Assembly: GCA_949775045.1 (NCBI GenBank)
Contig: OX459105.1
Location: 8,944,547-9,008,546 of the forward strand
Direction of reading: 5' to 3'
DNA: 64,000 nucleotides
DNA from: Metridium senile
Lineage: Eukaryota > Cnidaria > Anthozoa > Actiniaria > Metridiidae
The number at the start of each line of letters is the position of its first letter. Positions within the stretch are counted from its first letter, which is position 1. The translations under genes and the position numbers were made by a program. Under the pieces are notes generated by a model. The model ran no database searches and was not told the DNA's origin. It worked only from the letters and a program-made list of their open reading frames with translations. Shown in pieces: positions 42,901 to 54,695 of this stretch.

Positions 42901-44570
42901 TGATGATAACTAATAATGGTGATGGTGATAATAATTAATGATGATGATGATATGAGGATATTAACTAATAATGGTAACGGTGATAATAATGATGATAATG
43001 ACACTAATAATGATGATATAACTAATAATGGTGATGGTGATAATAATTAATGATGATGATGATATGAGTATATTAAGTAATAATGGTAACGGTGATAATA
43101 ATGATGATAATGACACTAATAATGATGATATAACTAATAATGGTAACGGTGATAATAATGATGATGATGACACTAATAATGATGATAACTAATAATGGTA
43201 ACGGTGATAATAATGATGATGATGACACTAATAATGATGATAACTAATAATGGTAACGGTGATAATAATGATGATGATGACACTAATAATGATGATAACT
43301 AATAATGGTAACGGTGATAATAATGATGATAATGACACTAATAATGATGATATAACTAATAATGGTGATGGTGATAATAATTAATGATGATGATGATATG
43401 AGTATATTAAGTAATAATGGTAACGGTGATAATAATGATGATAATGACACTAATAATGATGATATAACTAATAATGGTGATGGTGATAATAATTAATGAT
43501 GATGATGATATGAGGATATTAACTAATAATGGTAACGGTGATAATAATGATGATAATGACACTAATAATGATGATATAACTAATAATGGTGATGGTGATA
43601 ATAATTAATGATGATGATGATATGAGTATATTAAGTAATAATGGTAACGGTGATAATAATGATGATAATGACACTAATAATGATGATATAACTAATAATG
43701 GTGATGGTGATAATAATTAATGATGATGATGATATGAGGATATTAACTAATAATGGTAACGGTGATAATAATGATGATGATGACACTAATAATGATGATA
43801 ACTAATAATGGTAACGGTGATAATAATGATGATGATGACACTAATAATGATGATAACTAATAATGGTAACGGTGATAATAATGATGATGATGACACTAAT
43901 AATGATGATAACTAATAATGGTAACGGTGATAATAATGATGATGATGACACTAATAATGATGATAACTAATAATGGTAACGGTGATAATAATGATGATGA
44001 TGACACTAATAATGATGATAACTAATAATGGTAACGGTGATAATAATGATGATGATGACACTAATAATGATGATAACTAATAATGGTAACGGTGATAATA
44101 ATGATGATAATGACACTAATAATGATGATATAACTAATAATGGTGATGGTGATAATAATTAATGATGATGATGATATGAGTATATTAAGTAATAATGGTA
44201 ACGGTGATAATAATGATGATGATGACACTAATAATGATGATAACTAATAATGGTAACGGTGATAATAATGATGATAATGACACTAATAATGATGATAACT
44301 AATAATGGTAACGGTGATAATAATGATGATGATGACACTAATAATGATGATATAACTAATAATGGTGATGTTGATAATAATTAATGATGATGATGATATG
44401 AGTATATTAAGTAATATTGGTGATGATAATAATGATGATAATGACACTAATAATGATGATATAACTAATAATGGTGATGGTGATAATAATTAATGATGAT
44501 GATGATATGAGTATATATTAAGTAATAATGGTGATGATAAAAGTGATGATAATGATAATAAATAATGATA
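39932..44570. repeat. Large higher-order satellite, 55-bp and 110-bp units
   Basis: The basic unit (A, 55 bp) contains TAATAATGGTAACGGTGATA and GATGACACTAATAATGATGA. From about 40030 to 40860 nearly pure A units run head to tail. Further on, A alternates with a variant B (AATGGTGATGGTGATAATAA, TTAATGATGATGATGATATG, AG-ATATTAA), making 110-112 bp dimers. Larger blocks recur: the segment at 41735-41947 reappears identically at 42961-43173, 1226 bp away. B variants differ in GAGGATATTAACT versus GAGTATATTAAGT. Flanking DNA grades into degenerate GAT/AAT triplets. No coding capacity. Confidence 0.95.
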
Positions 44571-44968
44571 ATAATAAAAATGACGATATAACAAAGGATA
44601 ACAAAAACACATATACTACACACCATTTCCTGATGATGACTATGTAATCGAAAACGCTAAAGAAACAACAAACCTAAACGCCTTATTTTCTACATATACT
44701 ATAGTTATGATAATAATAGTTATATATAGTATAATAATTATACAATAAAATTTAATTACAGTTTAGAACTGCATGTGTTAATGTTGATAATCCGTGTGAT
44801 GATCTTGAAATCACTTTAGCAAATTTCAATCAAGTTTTTGTTAAATAATTTATTCTTTTTCAAAATTCTTGCAATATAGGTTTTATTACCTCCTTTGTTC
44901 AATACAGGTTTATTGATTTTCCTTGTAAATCTTAGAAAACTATTTTCATTAAATATGCTTACCTCTTA

Positions 44969-45196
44969 ATGTATTTATTAAAACAGAAACATATTGGCTC
45001 GTTTCCGTAAATGCATTTGATTAGAAGGACACCATCATGAACATCAGTTGAGGGTAGATTCAATAAATATTAGTGCATGTATAACGTTTAGTAGTAAACG
45101 TACTATCCAACTGATATATTCATGATAGTGCATGTACTTCTAATAAAATGCATTTACGAAAACGAGCCAATATGTTTCTGTTTTAATAAATACATT
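44969..45196. repeat. 228-bp palindromic element
   Basis: AATGTATTTATTAAAACAGA, then AACATATTGGCTCG, are matched by CGAGCCAATATGTTTCTGTT ending AATAAATACATT. The centre holds AACGTTTAGTAGTAAACGT, a second hairpin. Confidence 0.8.
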
Positions 45197-46062
45197 TGGA
45201 GATAAACTTATTACATACAAGAATATTGTAACATGAAAAAATACAATTAATAATTCAATACAAATTCTTTAACTAAAGAAAATGTTAATGGAACAACAAT
45301 CTTCCTTTGTCTTTCAGTCAATTTCTATCCCACTCAAAAAAAGTCGATCGACATGACAACGTTCTTCAGTGTAATTATCTTAGTGTATATATATATTATA
45401 TTTAACCTTTGTGTGGGATGCCACTGACAACACTTCTCCTCTGATTGACATCATTGCTTAATAGTAATCAAGTAAAGCTAATATTTTCAGACCACAAGAC
45501 TGACATGTTTTCTTATTTGCTGGCGTTCGTGTCAAAATCATTTTACTTGTTTCGTTCGTTGATCAAAAAAGCCGGACCTTGTCGCGCACGTTTATCGGAT
45601 CCCTTTGATCTAAAAAAAACTTGAGGTAATACAATTTTGATTAATATTAAAGACTGAATAGAATAATCTATATAAGTGTTGTATTGACTATCAAGATTAT
45701 GTAATTAGCAATCTAAATAAGTCCGAACGTTCGCACATTTTTGACGTTAACTGCAGGTGCACAAGCACCAATGAATCTCAATTTACTTAACGATCTTTCT
45801 TTATTGGTCTCTCTTTCTCTCTCTTCTTATTAGTCGCCAACCTTCAACCTTGCAACCGCGACTCGCTGTCATTTCTGTCATCCTGGTTTAACCGGCTGAT
45901 TATTCAACAACGCCAGCAACGATCTATAGCTTAAAACTAACAGCTCTTTCGATTTACTCAAGATTGAGAATTATTAACACTTTCTGTGATATTTGCAGTT
46001 GCATTGGAGAAACTCCAAATTGACTCTGTAAGCAAGAAGCTCAGTTCAGGGCTTACTTGGTT
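45197..46062. other. Upstream region of the GPCR gene
   Basis: AT-rich DNA with no recognised repeat or exon. It must contain the GPCR promoter or an untranslated exon; no convincing TATA box or initiator was identified. Confidence 0.5.
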
Positions 46063-47121
46063 ATGACGAATACAATGAATTCCAGCGTTACTAAAGGACA
46101 GATTCATTGTGTCTTCTTCGATTTATTCGTTTACCCCCACTACTCCAGTGCCGCATTGGTAACATCTATCGCTACTTGCGTTATCAACTTTTTTGCCTGT
46201 GTTGGAGCTATTTGTGGCAATGTAGCTGTTCTCGTGGCTTTCTGGAAAACTAAAGAACTCAGAGATATTTCTAATGTTTTCCTAATGAGTCTAGTGTGTA
46301 CTGATCTGTTGGTTGGTCTGGTGGTTGACCCGATGTATTTATCAAGGCAGTTAAGATCGTTAAGCGGTCGGGATGATTGTGGTTTATGGGTTGCCTACTT
46401 AACCGTCGCACTTTTCAGCACAGGTGCATCGTTTTTAAATATTACGTTAATAGGAATGGAACGATGTCTAGCGATATTCTTACCATTCCATTACATGAGT
46501 ATAGTGACAGTTCGTCGAGGGGTTATAGTGGTTGCTTCCGTGTGGCTTGTTTGGATTTCTATAACTCTTTTACGTTTTGTGGGACTAGCAGCTAGAGCTG
46601 TTTATTTCATATGTCTTAGTGTCATCGGTTCGTGTTATTTTATCACGGCTTTTATCTACTTTAACATTTTTCGAGAAGCAAGGAGACATCAGAAACGAAT
46701 ACAAACAGAACAGACGATTTTGAACCTCGGAGATACGTCGAGACAGCGTCGACTCGCACGAACAATGCTTTTCATCTGCGGCTCTCTTCTTATATGCTAC
46801 ACTCCTGGGATGGTAGTCCTTCTATTCCGTGCTCTTAAAGGAGATAGTGCTACACTATTGTACGTAGCTTACCCATGGGCAGAAAACTTGATTTTCTTAA
46901 ACAGCGCATTCAATCCTGCTATCTATTGCTGGCGGAATCGTGAAATACGGCGAGCAGTTTTCGATGTGCTAGGGATAAAACGAAATGAAGTACGCGACTT
47001 TTCACTCAACGCCACTGCAAGAAGTGCGACTTTTGCAACGACTCAACGTGATGATTTTCAGACATCAAAAGACTCAAACGGAAACATACCAACGACTTTA
47101 CAGACGGTTAAGACTTCATGA
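46063..47121 (+). CDS. Class A (rhodopsin-like) G protein-coupled receptor, single exon
   Basis: 352 codons from ATG 46063 to TGA 47119-47121; the frame could open two codons earlier only with TTG. Seven hydrophobic segments are evident. Family hallmarks: GN in TM1 (ICGNVAVLVAF), LxxxD in TM2 (LVCTDLLVGLVV), a Cys at the top of TM3 (DDCGLWVAY), ERC replacing DRY (GMERCLAIFLP), W in TM4, CYTP replacing CWxP in TM6, and NPAIY in TM7 followed by a basic helix 8 (CWRNREIRRAV). The TM4-TM5 loop is very short and has no Cys, and TM5 lacks the usual Pro. Short loop, missing Pro and NSAFNPAIY together recall the MECA cluster (melanocortin, endothelial differentiation, cannabinoid, adenosine receptors). 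The ligand is unknown. Intronless GPCR genes are common in cnidarians. N-glycosylation site NSS near the start. Confidence 0.93.
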   Translation: MTNTMNSSVTKGQIHCVFFDLFVYPHYSSAALVTSIATCVINFFACVGAICGNVAVLVAFWKTKELRDISNVFLMSLVCTDLLVGLVVDPMYLSRQLRSLSGRDDCGLWVAYLTVALFSTGASFLNITLIGMERCLAIFLPFHYMSIVTVRRGVIVVASVWLVWISITLLRFVGLAARAVYFICLSVIGSCYFITAFIYFNIFREARRHQKRIQTEQTILNLGDTSRQRRLARTMLFICGSLLICYTPGMVVLLFRALKGDSATLLYVAYPWAENLIFLNSAFNPAIYCWRNREIRRAVFDVLGIKRNEVRDFSLNATARSATFATTQRDDFQTSKDSNGNIPTTLQTVKTS

Positions 47122-47189
47122 CGTCACACGTGCCGTATAGTGTTGGTCCAGTCAACTCTCGACTTATGGACGCCTCAATGTAAAGGGTG

Positions 47190-47195
47190 AATAAA
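47190..47195 (+). promoter_or_regulatory. Candidate GPCR poly(A) signal
   Basis: AATAAA 69 bp after the stop codon; a second AATAAA is at 47631-47636. Confidence 0.4.
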
Positions 47196-47691
47196 CTATG
47201 CACAAAGATGGATTTTTGGACAATGGTGCTTGAAATAGTCCATGCGCCATCTTGAAAGTAGCCGGTCCTACACGCATGCGCTCTCCATTTCCACTTATCA
47301 AACTTTGGCCTAATGTTCTGTTTCTATTTTATTTTAAATGGCCCGCCATTAACTGGTTCGACGTTGTTCAAGTTCACTTTGATATCGGTGTTTCTTAGGC
47401 CTAGTTCAAAGGTCGCATCTCACATATGCCGAATCTAATGCAAATAAGCAAAATCTATGTGTAATCATTTGCATAATATATTTGTCACATGTGAGATGCC
47501 ACGTTTGGACTAGTTTGCAGCAAAAGTAGTCTCCCTGGCAGGCAAGACAAAAATATCATATTTCTAAGGGTCTTGTTCTTCTGTCTACTCTATGAATCTC
47601 TTGTCTTCTCCTTCTTCTATTTAGTTTTTCAATAAACCCACAGGTAGCCCAAGCTCAGTGATTGCACTGTTCCGAGAGTTTCTCTTATGCA

Positions 47692-47877
47692 ATAGTCCTC
47701 TTCACAGATCCCTACGCCATTTGAAAGGTAGCCGGGGCTTTGCACGTTGAGCTTGCAATGATAGAGTCACGTGAAAAAAATGTAAAAATATCTCTATCAT
47801 TGCAAGCTCAAACGTTCGTCTCGCTTCAATGCAAAGGCCCGGCCACCTTTCAAGATGGCGCAGGGAACTGTGATTAT
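47692..47877. repeat. MITE family A, copy near the GPCR
   Basis: CCTCTTCACAGATCCCTACG / GGCGCAGGGAACTGTGA ends and GAGCTTGCAATGATAGAG with its inverse CTCTATCATTGCAAGCTC. It is followed by an AATC microsatellite (47880-47910). Confidence 0.8.
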
Positions 47878-48059
47878 CAAATATCAATCAATCAATCAAT
47901 CAATCAATTTATTAAAGTCATAACGTTGGTCATGTAAAAAAAACGTATGACAATTATATTAATAATATTGAACTATAGATATACAAAATATAAACATCAA
48001 AATATAAATATTGACTTAAAATTATTTCATTTAAATTAAATTTATAGTGAATATTATAT

Positions 48060-48210
48060 AGATTACAAACACTAAAAGTGTGCAATACTTTGTACTATTT
48101 ACCACTAAATAGTGTTGATTAAACAATAGAGAACAAAAGAATTTGCATAATTTAGCAGTATTTAGTGGTATTTATGTTGCACACTTTTAGTGTTTGTAGT
48201 CTATTGAGAT
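48060..48210. repeat. Palindromic element, about 150 bp
   Basis: TAGATTACAAACACTAAAAG and TGTGCAATAC are matched on the right by TGTTGCACACTTTTAGTGTT and GTAGTCTA; the inner stem is ACCACTAAATA / TATTTAGTGGT. Confidence 0.7.
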
Positions 48211-48537
48211 AAACTTTTACAAATGTATAAATACCATCCAGAAATGAGGTTTACAGTGCGACTACTGAAACCAGGGCGACCATAAACATAATTATCCCAT
48301 CACGATCGAGAATATGAACTGAATAGAATCTCTACAAATGTTTTATTTATTTATTTTTTTCCTTAAAATGCTAATAATTTTCATTATATGTGAACGGAAT
48401 AGATCAAGATTGAATAAGAAACATCTTAGCCTGTGAGAACCCTGTACAAGTTTATTTTTGATCATGAGCTCAAAAAATATCAGTTTCCAGTTGAAATTTG
48501 ATTGGGTGGACTGCAGGTTTCAGTGGTCGCATTGTAT

Positions 48538-48836
48538 TATACACCTATTTCAATAATCGTTGTCACAATCAGTCGACGGTCCACACTATGAAGCGTGCAA
48601 AGGATGACGGTATTTCTTCTATTGTTATAGATTCATTCATAACATATTTGGTTGAACGTGTTTGTGTTATATGACCATATAAACCAAGCTGTGGCAGTGG
48701 TAGATTGTAAAACAAAATCTTCTTTAACAAAAAGTGTAATAGAGCAGAAATTAGTTCATATTACCGACATCCTTTGCAAGCTTCACAGTGTGGACTGTAG
48801 CTTCTGCTGCGACAACGAGTTTTGAAATAGGTGTAT
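48538..48836. repeat. MITE family C, copy 2
   Basis: TATACACCTATTTCAATAAT at the left, TTTTGAAATAGGTGTATA at the right; inner words GTGCAAAGGATGACGGTATT and ACCGACATCCTTTGCAAGCT. About 300 bp, with TA-rich flanks. Confidence 0.85.
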
Positions 48837-49139
48837 ATATATATAGCTGCAACGAAGTACTTGTAAATGGCCCGAATTTAAAATTACATGTGACATTAAT
48901 TTGTGTTACCTGTATTGATGGTCTTTTCTCTAAACAAACAAAAGGACAAAACATAATCGTTACAAGTTGATGTGAAATTAAAAAAAAAAATTGAACTTAA
49001 AATTAATAGTTTCCAACAAAAGACCCAAATTGCAATTAAAAACTGACATTTGTAAATGCCACTATGAATACCAAAATTGATTAAAACCCTCGTACGACAG
49101 ATATCAGTTAAATTATATAATATTTTTCTCATGTCGGTG

Positions 49140-50010
49140 CTATACGGCTCAGTAAGATAACTATTAGAAATCGCGCATTCTGATTGGCTGAGGCAGTGCT
49201 TTATGTGAGCACACAGCACTCGCGTTTAAATGTTGTTAAATAACATTTTTTTTATAAAAGAAATAAAAATATTGCTAGAAATATGCGGTGTGTAGTTTAC
49301 AGAGCACTCGAGAAGTGGTACGCTTTGCGTCGTTCTTCTCAGAACACTTCTCAACTCCCAGCGTGCTTTGTCACTGTCTCAAGCCAAAAAAAGATCAAGT
49401 GGAAGACCAAACTGCTGATGTATAACTGATGCAACTCAAGAAAGGCAAAGAGGAAGAGATGGTTTTACTAGATACTGTATTTGTTAATATATTTTTTGCA
49501 TTGTACGTATAATTCTATTATTAGTTAATATATTTAAGGAGGAGTAGGATATTCAATTGGGACGAAAGTTCTGTTTCCATCTCCTGTCGCAAGTATATAT
49601 TCTTTATTTGTTGAAAATTGTATCATTGTGACAAATAAATAAACAAACAAACAAACAAACAAACACTGCACATAGCACGTGCGTTTCTATTTCTTAAATA
49701 CCGTCAAACATTGGAACGCACTTTAAGAGGAAGTTAGAATTCCATCTCATATTTCAAAAGTTTACTTATTAAGACATATCTTTTTATAAATGTTACATTT
49801 GTTATATTATCTTCAGTTGTATACTTTTATGTAGTTTTATTTATATATTATTGCCGTTATCACATTGATAGCATATTATCTCTTGTTATTTTATATTGTC
49901 ATCTTACTTTTAATTTCTAACATAATTATTGTTATTAAGCGCATTGAGGCTAGCAAAATGTGCGCTTAAAACTGTAAATTAAATTGAACTTAAATTAAAT
50001 ATACATACAT
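49140..50010 (+). repeat. Possible retroposon 3' remnants
   Basis: Two segments end in simple tails: one in AAATAAATAAACAAACAAAC (about 49636-49667) and one, containing AAGCGCATTGAGGCTAGC and GTGCGCTTAAAACTGTAAAT, in an ATAC array (50000-50018). An internal sequence ending in an oligonucleotide repeat is typical of non-LTR retroposon 3' ends. No reverse transcriptase frame is intact, so this is tentative. Confidence 0.35.
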
Positions 50011-50384
50011 ACATACATTCGTTTTGCTTTCACCGGTTTTATATATACGAAAGTTTTTCAACGTTTGTCATGGTTTTTTTTTTCGCTGTTTGTCGTGAAT
50101 CATATATGATTGAAGAGTTTACATGTTCTCCCGAAGTAGAGTAAACTATATGACATCTGAGGCTGGCATATCTGAAGTAATTAGAAGCTGCAAATCTTGA
50201 TGTACTGAAAGCCAAACGATGTAATTAAATTAGAACATGAGTTATCAATTCAGTCTTGTAGAAGTGCGATTTTTGTATTTAATTAAAAGCGAAAAAAAAA
50301 CCGTTTGTATTCAGATTCATGATCAGATGTCATATATTTAGATGTCCGACCGTCAACATCTTTTGAAAGAGATATCAAGTGCAG

Positions 50385-50595
50385 TATATAGCTATTTCAA
50401 AAAGAGCATTGCAAATCCGAAATGTATTTTGTCATGTGATTATATTGTTTAAAGTAAAATCTATAATAATTCACTTGCATTCCATTCAAAACAATATACG
50501 AGTTAATACCGGGTTATTTATTTCAAATTAATGGAGCCCACAATGCCCTTTGGTCTTGGAAGGCACTATTCAGTATTCGACGTTTTTCGAAATAG
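50385..50595. repeat. Dispersed repeat shared with 14022-14295
   Basis: Shares TTCCATTCAAAACAATATA, CCCACAATGCC, TTTGGTCTTGGAA and the inverted ends AGCTATTTC / GAAATAGC with the DPP7-intron copy. Confidence 0.65.
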
Positions 50596-50599
50596 CGAT

Positions 50600-52935
50600 C
50601 GATCTACGAATTGATATTGCCAGCTCTAGCGACAATCATGTGCAAAATTGTTGGGACATTGTCACATTTTTTTGAGCGTTTTTGTTTGAATTTAAAAAAA
50701 AATATACAAAATGTAATGTATCAGTTTGATTTGCAAACCCCCTTCTCCCCTGAGCAATGTTGATTAGTCTTTCAAATGACAACCGTTTCACATTCCCAAA
50801 ACTCAACATTGATACGGGGAGAGGGGCAAACGGAAAAATGATGTTGAAATAATTTTCATGTAAAAAAAAAACAGATAATGTCCCAAGGTATTTTGCACAC
50901 CATGATTGTAGCTACAACAAAGCTAAAGAGGCCGCGTACACAGTTTTTTCCTGTGACGTTTGGCTGTGCCGTAAGTGTTTACGCGTCCTACTAGATCCAG
51001 GAAACTAGTTTATGCCAGAATGATATTGTGTTACTCTAAATCGACATGAGGAGCGCGTCTAACAACATACACAGACTATAAACCTGTTTTGATAACTTGT
51101 TTGATCAGGTATAATCTATAAAAAAGTCTGCTCTTACAAACGTTTTGGCCATTGAATGATTAATAGTGACTATTTATGATAATAAGATGGTACTATTAAT
51201 ATCTATATATTTTTTCGAATGCGGCTTGCTTTGTCATTTATTTGCACATGCAATTTGCTCAATAAAATAAGTGCATTATAAAGATGATTTACAGTTAACA
51301 TTTTGTTATGAATGAGTAGGTCAATTTTAATCAAACAAATTTCAAATTAAATGAAAAGAAAAAAAATTATATGAAAACGGTGCATCTAGCAAATATGCAG
51401 TAGGAAATATTTTTATTAATTTTGTATATATATGGCTGAATGATCATGAATAATTACAATAATGGGATATTAGTAACATAACATCGCCCTCGTTCCCAGG
51501 CCGTTCCCTGTGAGTTGGGGGAAAGCCTGACACTAGCAAAAATGTCAGTTTTTTCCGATCTAAAACCTACGGAGACTTGGGAATGAGGATGTAATAACAA
51601 TAATCATAATAACAGAAATAGCAATATTGATAAAGTTTTAGATCATTATATGGTATAGTGGTAGTAATTCTTTATGGATGGTGGCGATGATCCTGCATAT
51701 AACAAAAAATAGTGATGATGATAATTATTGTGAAATTGATGTCGATATTGTTGTTGAATTTCCATGATGATGATGATGTTGATAATAAAGCGCTTTCTGT
51801 TTTTTTATTTATTACTTTACTCTATTTTTTATTACTCATTAACTTTTTAAGTGAACTTAGTTGAGGGCAGAAGGTTTTAATACTTAAAACTCAACTAAAC
51901 GTTTCAAAAATGACGAATTTACAAATTTAAGATTGTAAATTATTCGCTATCGCAAACGTATTTAAAACATGTAAGTGTAACACATTTCAGCGCTTTAAAA
52001 ACTTCTAGGTTGGAAAACAAATCAGTTCAACGAGTCTGAAAAATATTTTCTTCAAAAAACATTTTTATTGCAAAATAGGGAAACCATTTATTTCTACGAA
52101 AATATTTGTCTATCATTGTCAACAGGTACTCAATGTCCAGTAAAACAGGTTTATAAACCGGTTTAAACCTGACAAGCCGATTGAACCTGCTAAAGTAAGT
52201 TTTGTTTACAACTTGAAAAATCCTGCAAATTTGTTTTTATCTAAAATGGATATGAACTACAAAAGCTTTTTGCTTTCTTATTAGTCGCTTTTTGGCGGTT
52301 TTTGATGATATATTTACAACGATATGTGTACGTGTAAAAATATTTTTTGTTGGTAATTATATAAAACTGACCGCAAAGCTACTTGTTGACACTTCCTTCA
52401 CTTTTCAGAATAAAAAGACACTACGCCAAGAAAAAAACATTACTAATATATATAATACTGTCACATATTCGAAACATCCAAAGGAATATAGCTAACATAT
52501 GTAAGTTATCTTTTTGAAAGTTTGCAGGTAATTGTGTCAGTTTTGTGTTTTCACAATTCTGAGAGAATGGAAATGTTTCCAGTTCTGTAATGTTATTTTG
52601 AGGATATGTGTTCAAATCCGGGTAAATCTAGCTACTTAACACAATAAAATAGCATATGTTGCCTATAAATTAAATATTCTATTACTTATATAGATAAGAA
52701 AAGACATTACAGAGAAAAATGATATAAAATAAAAATATTTTTAGATAGTTTTGTTCCGTTTAAAAACATTAGTTTTCAATTGTTGTTTTCGAAGCATGAA
52801 AAGACGCGTCAGCGAAGTTCAAAATATTTACAAATTGTGGTTTAAACACAGTTAGTTGTTCAAAAACTGTGGTTAAATTCAAGGTGAAATCGTGCCTACA
52901 TCATCTATATTTTGAACAGGTTGTTGTTGTTTTGA
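50600..52935. other. Stretch without recognised gene
   Basis: AT-rich. A partly palindromic element at about 51485-51590 (CCTCGTTCCCAGGCCGTTCC / GGAGACTTGGGAATGAGGA) belongs to the CCTCGTTCCCAGG type seen at 23755. Short frames of 64-67 codons near 52.3-52.6 kb are Phe/Lys-rich with no family resemblance. Confidence 0.55.
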
Positions 52936-52942
52936 GGTTCTC

Positions 52943-52948
52943 TATAAA
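52943..52948 (+). promoter_or_regulatory. Candidate TATA box of the 53 kb gene
   Basis: TATAAA within TTCTCTATAAAGAGCGC, 134 bp before the ATG at 53082. Position and GC-richer downstream context fit a core promoter; untested. Confidence 0.4.
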
Positions 52949-53081
52949 GAGCGCTTCCTAAATCCATTGTTTTAATCCAGTACAACTCGCCAGAGCGAAA
53001 GCCTCTTCGACGTGGAAGTTGTCAAACTAACTCATTCACAGAGTGAAGTGAGGAATTTATCCTCTTAAAACAGGCTTTAAA

Positions 53082-53270
53082 ATGGTTGCAATGGAAGCAG
53101 GAATAATGGTTGGCTCCGTGCTAATGTTTGGTTATGTGTATCTAACGTTTTTGAAGAAGATGGTGAAGGAATCCGAATTCAACATGGAGAGAGAGGAAGC
53201 AAGAAAACAGCGAAGGAAGGCAAAGCAAGCGAAGAAAGAGGAGGAACAGGCGAAGAAGAAAACCGAGTAA
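53082..53270 (+). CDS. Small single-pass membrane protein, 62 residues
   Basis: Not recognised. Residues 5-24 (EAGIMVGSVLMFGYVYLTFL) are a membrane segment with a GxxxGS-like start, followed by a highly charged Lys/Glu/Arg tail (about 37 residues, likely helical) ending KKKTE. The ATG context AAA-ATG-G is good, a TATA-like site is 134 bp upstream and AATAAA is at 53775-53780, so a one-exon mRNA of about 0.8 kb is plausible. With almost no residues before the membrane segment, the tail is probably cytosolic by the positive-inside rule. The membrane segment resembles that of the exon at 54696-55120. It could alternatively be the first exon of a longer gene. Confidence 0.55.
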   Translation: MVAMEAGIMVGSVLMFGYVYLTFLKKMVKESEFNMEREEARKQRRKAKQAKKEEEQAKKKTE

Positions 53271-53774
53271 AAACATACAAACAGCTTAGTATGAGATGAA
53301 TTTGTCGACTTGGCTTAAAACTGGAACATTTGATTTGAGGGACTTTGTATAAACGCAATTATTTCGTCAAAAAAACAAGCCACACTTGGGTCATCAACAC
53401 AGTCAACGCAATAACGCATCTTTCTTCAACAATGCAAGACACTAAGCCAAGAGTTATATTTTCTTTTCAAACAATTATACAAACATTGTACTTAGAAAAA
53501 AATATACATTCATGATAAAATGATCAATGATAGAGTCCACAGCTGTATACAAAAAGAATAATAGCGATATTTTGTAAAACACAACTTAAAAATTCAATGT
53601 AAACAAGGAAGTTTTGTAAAGCTGCTGTACCTAAGCTTTTTAACTGTGAATTGGATGTTTGTTATGCTTTTTGCGAATGTGTAGTCTGATTATGTTTGTT
53701 AATATTTCCTTTTTTTATTTTGAAAGATTGTTTGCTGACTAATGCTTTAGAATTCAACTTTATGTGAATAATTC

Positions 53775-53780
53775 AATAAA
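53775..53780 (+). promoter_or_regulatory. Candidate poly(A) signal of the 53 kb gene
   Basis: AATAAA in ATTCAATAAACTGTGC, about 505 bp after the stop codon. Confidence 0.45.
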
Positions 53781-53917
53781 CTGTGCACTAGTTTTAGTAT
53801 AAAATAAAATAAGTTAAATCAAAAGTTAAACGCGGTTTGCTTTATTTCTGCTCACTTCACCTAACGGGTTATAGGCAATGTTTAGACCTTTAAATGACCA
53901 CAATGAATCCCGCTTAG

Positions 53918-54049
53918 GAAAAAGAAGAAGAAGTTAAGAAGAAAGAAGAAGACGAAAAAGAAGAAGATGATGAAGTAGAAGAAGATCAAAGAAGAAGAAG
54001 GAGAAAGAGGAAAGAGGGGGAAAAAATGATGACATCAAAATTTCCTTAA
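53918..54049 (+). other. GAAGAA purine tract with open Glu/Lys/Arg frame
   Basis: After CCCGCTTAG a frame of about 43 codons encodes mostly Glu, Lys, Asp and Arg and ends at TAA near 54049. It could be an alternative 3' exon of the 53 kb gene, whose tail is compositionally similar, but equally a GAA microsatellite. The preceding sequence lacks a clear pyrimidine tract. Confidence 0.3.
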
Positions 54050-54695
54050 GCTTCTCTTCCAATCCTTTACCTCAATTTCTATTTCATTTCATTTTCTTGT
54101 TTTGCAAAGGCAGGTTACAGAATGCAAGTATTTGTTTCTTCTTCTCTAGATCTTGATTGTTTTTCCAAAAGAGGGCCGGAGAAGCGCGCGATGTTTGATT
54201 CAAAAAAGCCATTTAGCTTTGCCAGAATATGACGCCACGCGCCGTTCACTAACTATAAACCTAAGAAACAATTCCCTTGTTTACTTAAAGAACAGGCTTT
54301 TAAATTTGAAATTCAATCTACTGAGCAGTTACTCAATCTAAAAATAATGTTTTTTGTATAGTTTTATCTAGATCCAAATGCTTGTATTTTTGTGCGCAGC
54401 TAGTTTTTAAAGCGTCTGCAAAGCCAAGCCTACCACACACCGAAAACACGCCTTCCATTTGTTGACAAACACACTCATTCATAGAGCGAGAATAATAACT
54501 GTAGTTTCAATAACATTAAACATTTCATTCATATAAGTAACTTTTACATACCCAATTACTATATCCTTAATATAAAGAAATCTATTAATATTGTAAACAT
54601 GGTTCGTTTGTGACCTGAAACCTGCTATTTGTCACCAGAAAAGGGGAAAAAAATTGATGTTTACAATCTAAAATGCAAAGTATCTTAGCTTACAG

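Noticed and set aside
41735..43173. Two identical 70-codon frames
   Set aside because: Satellite translation; useful only as evidence of the 1226-bp block duplication.
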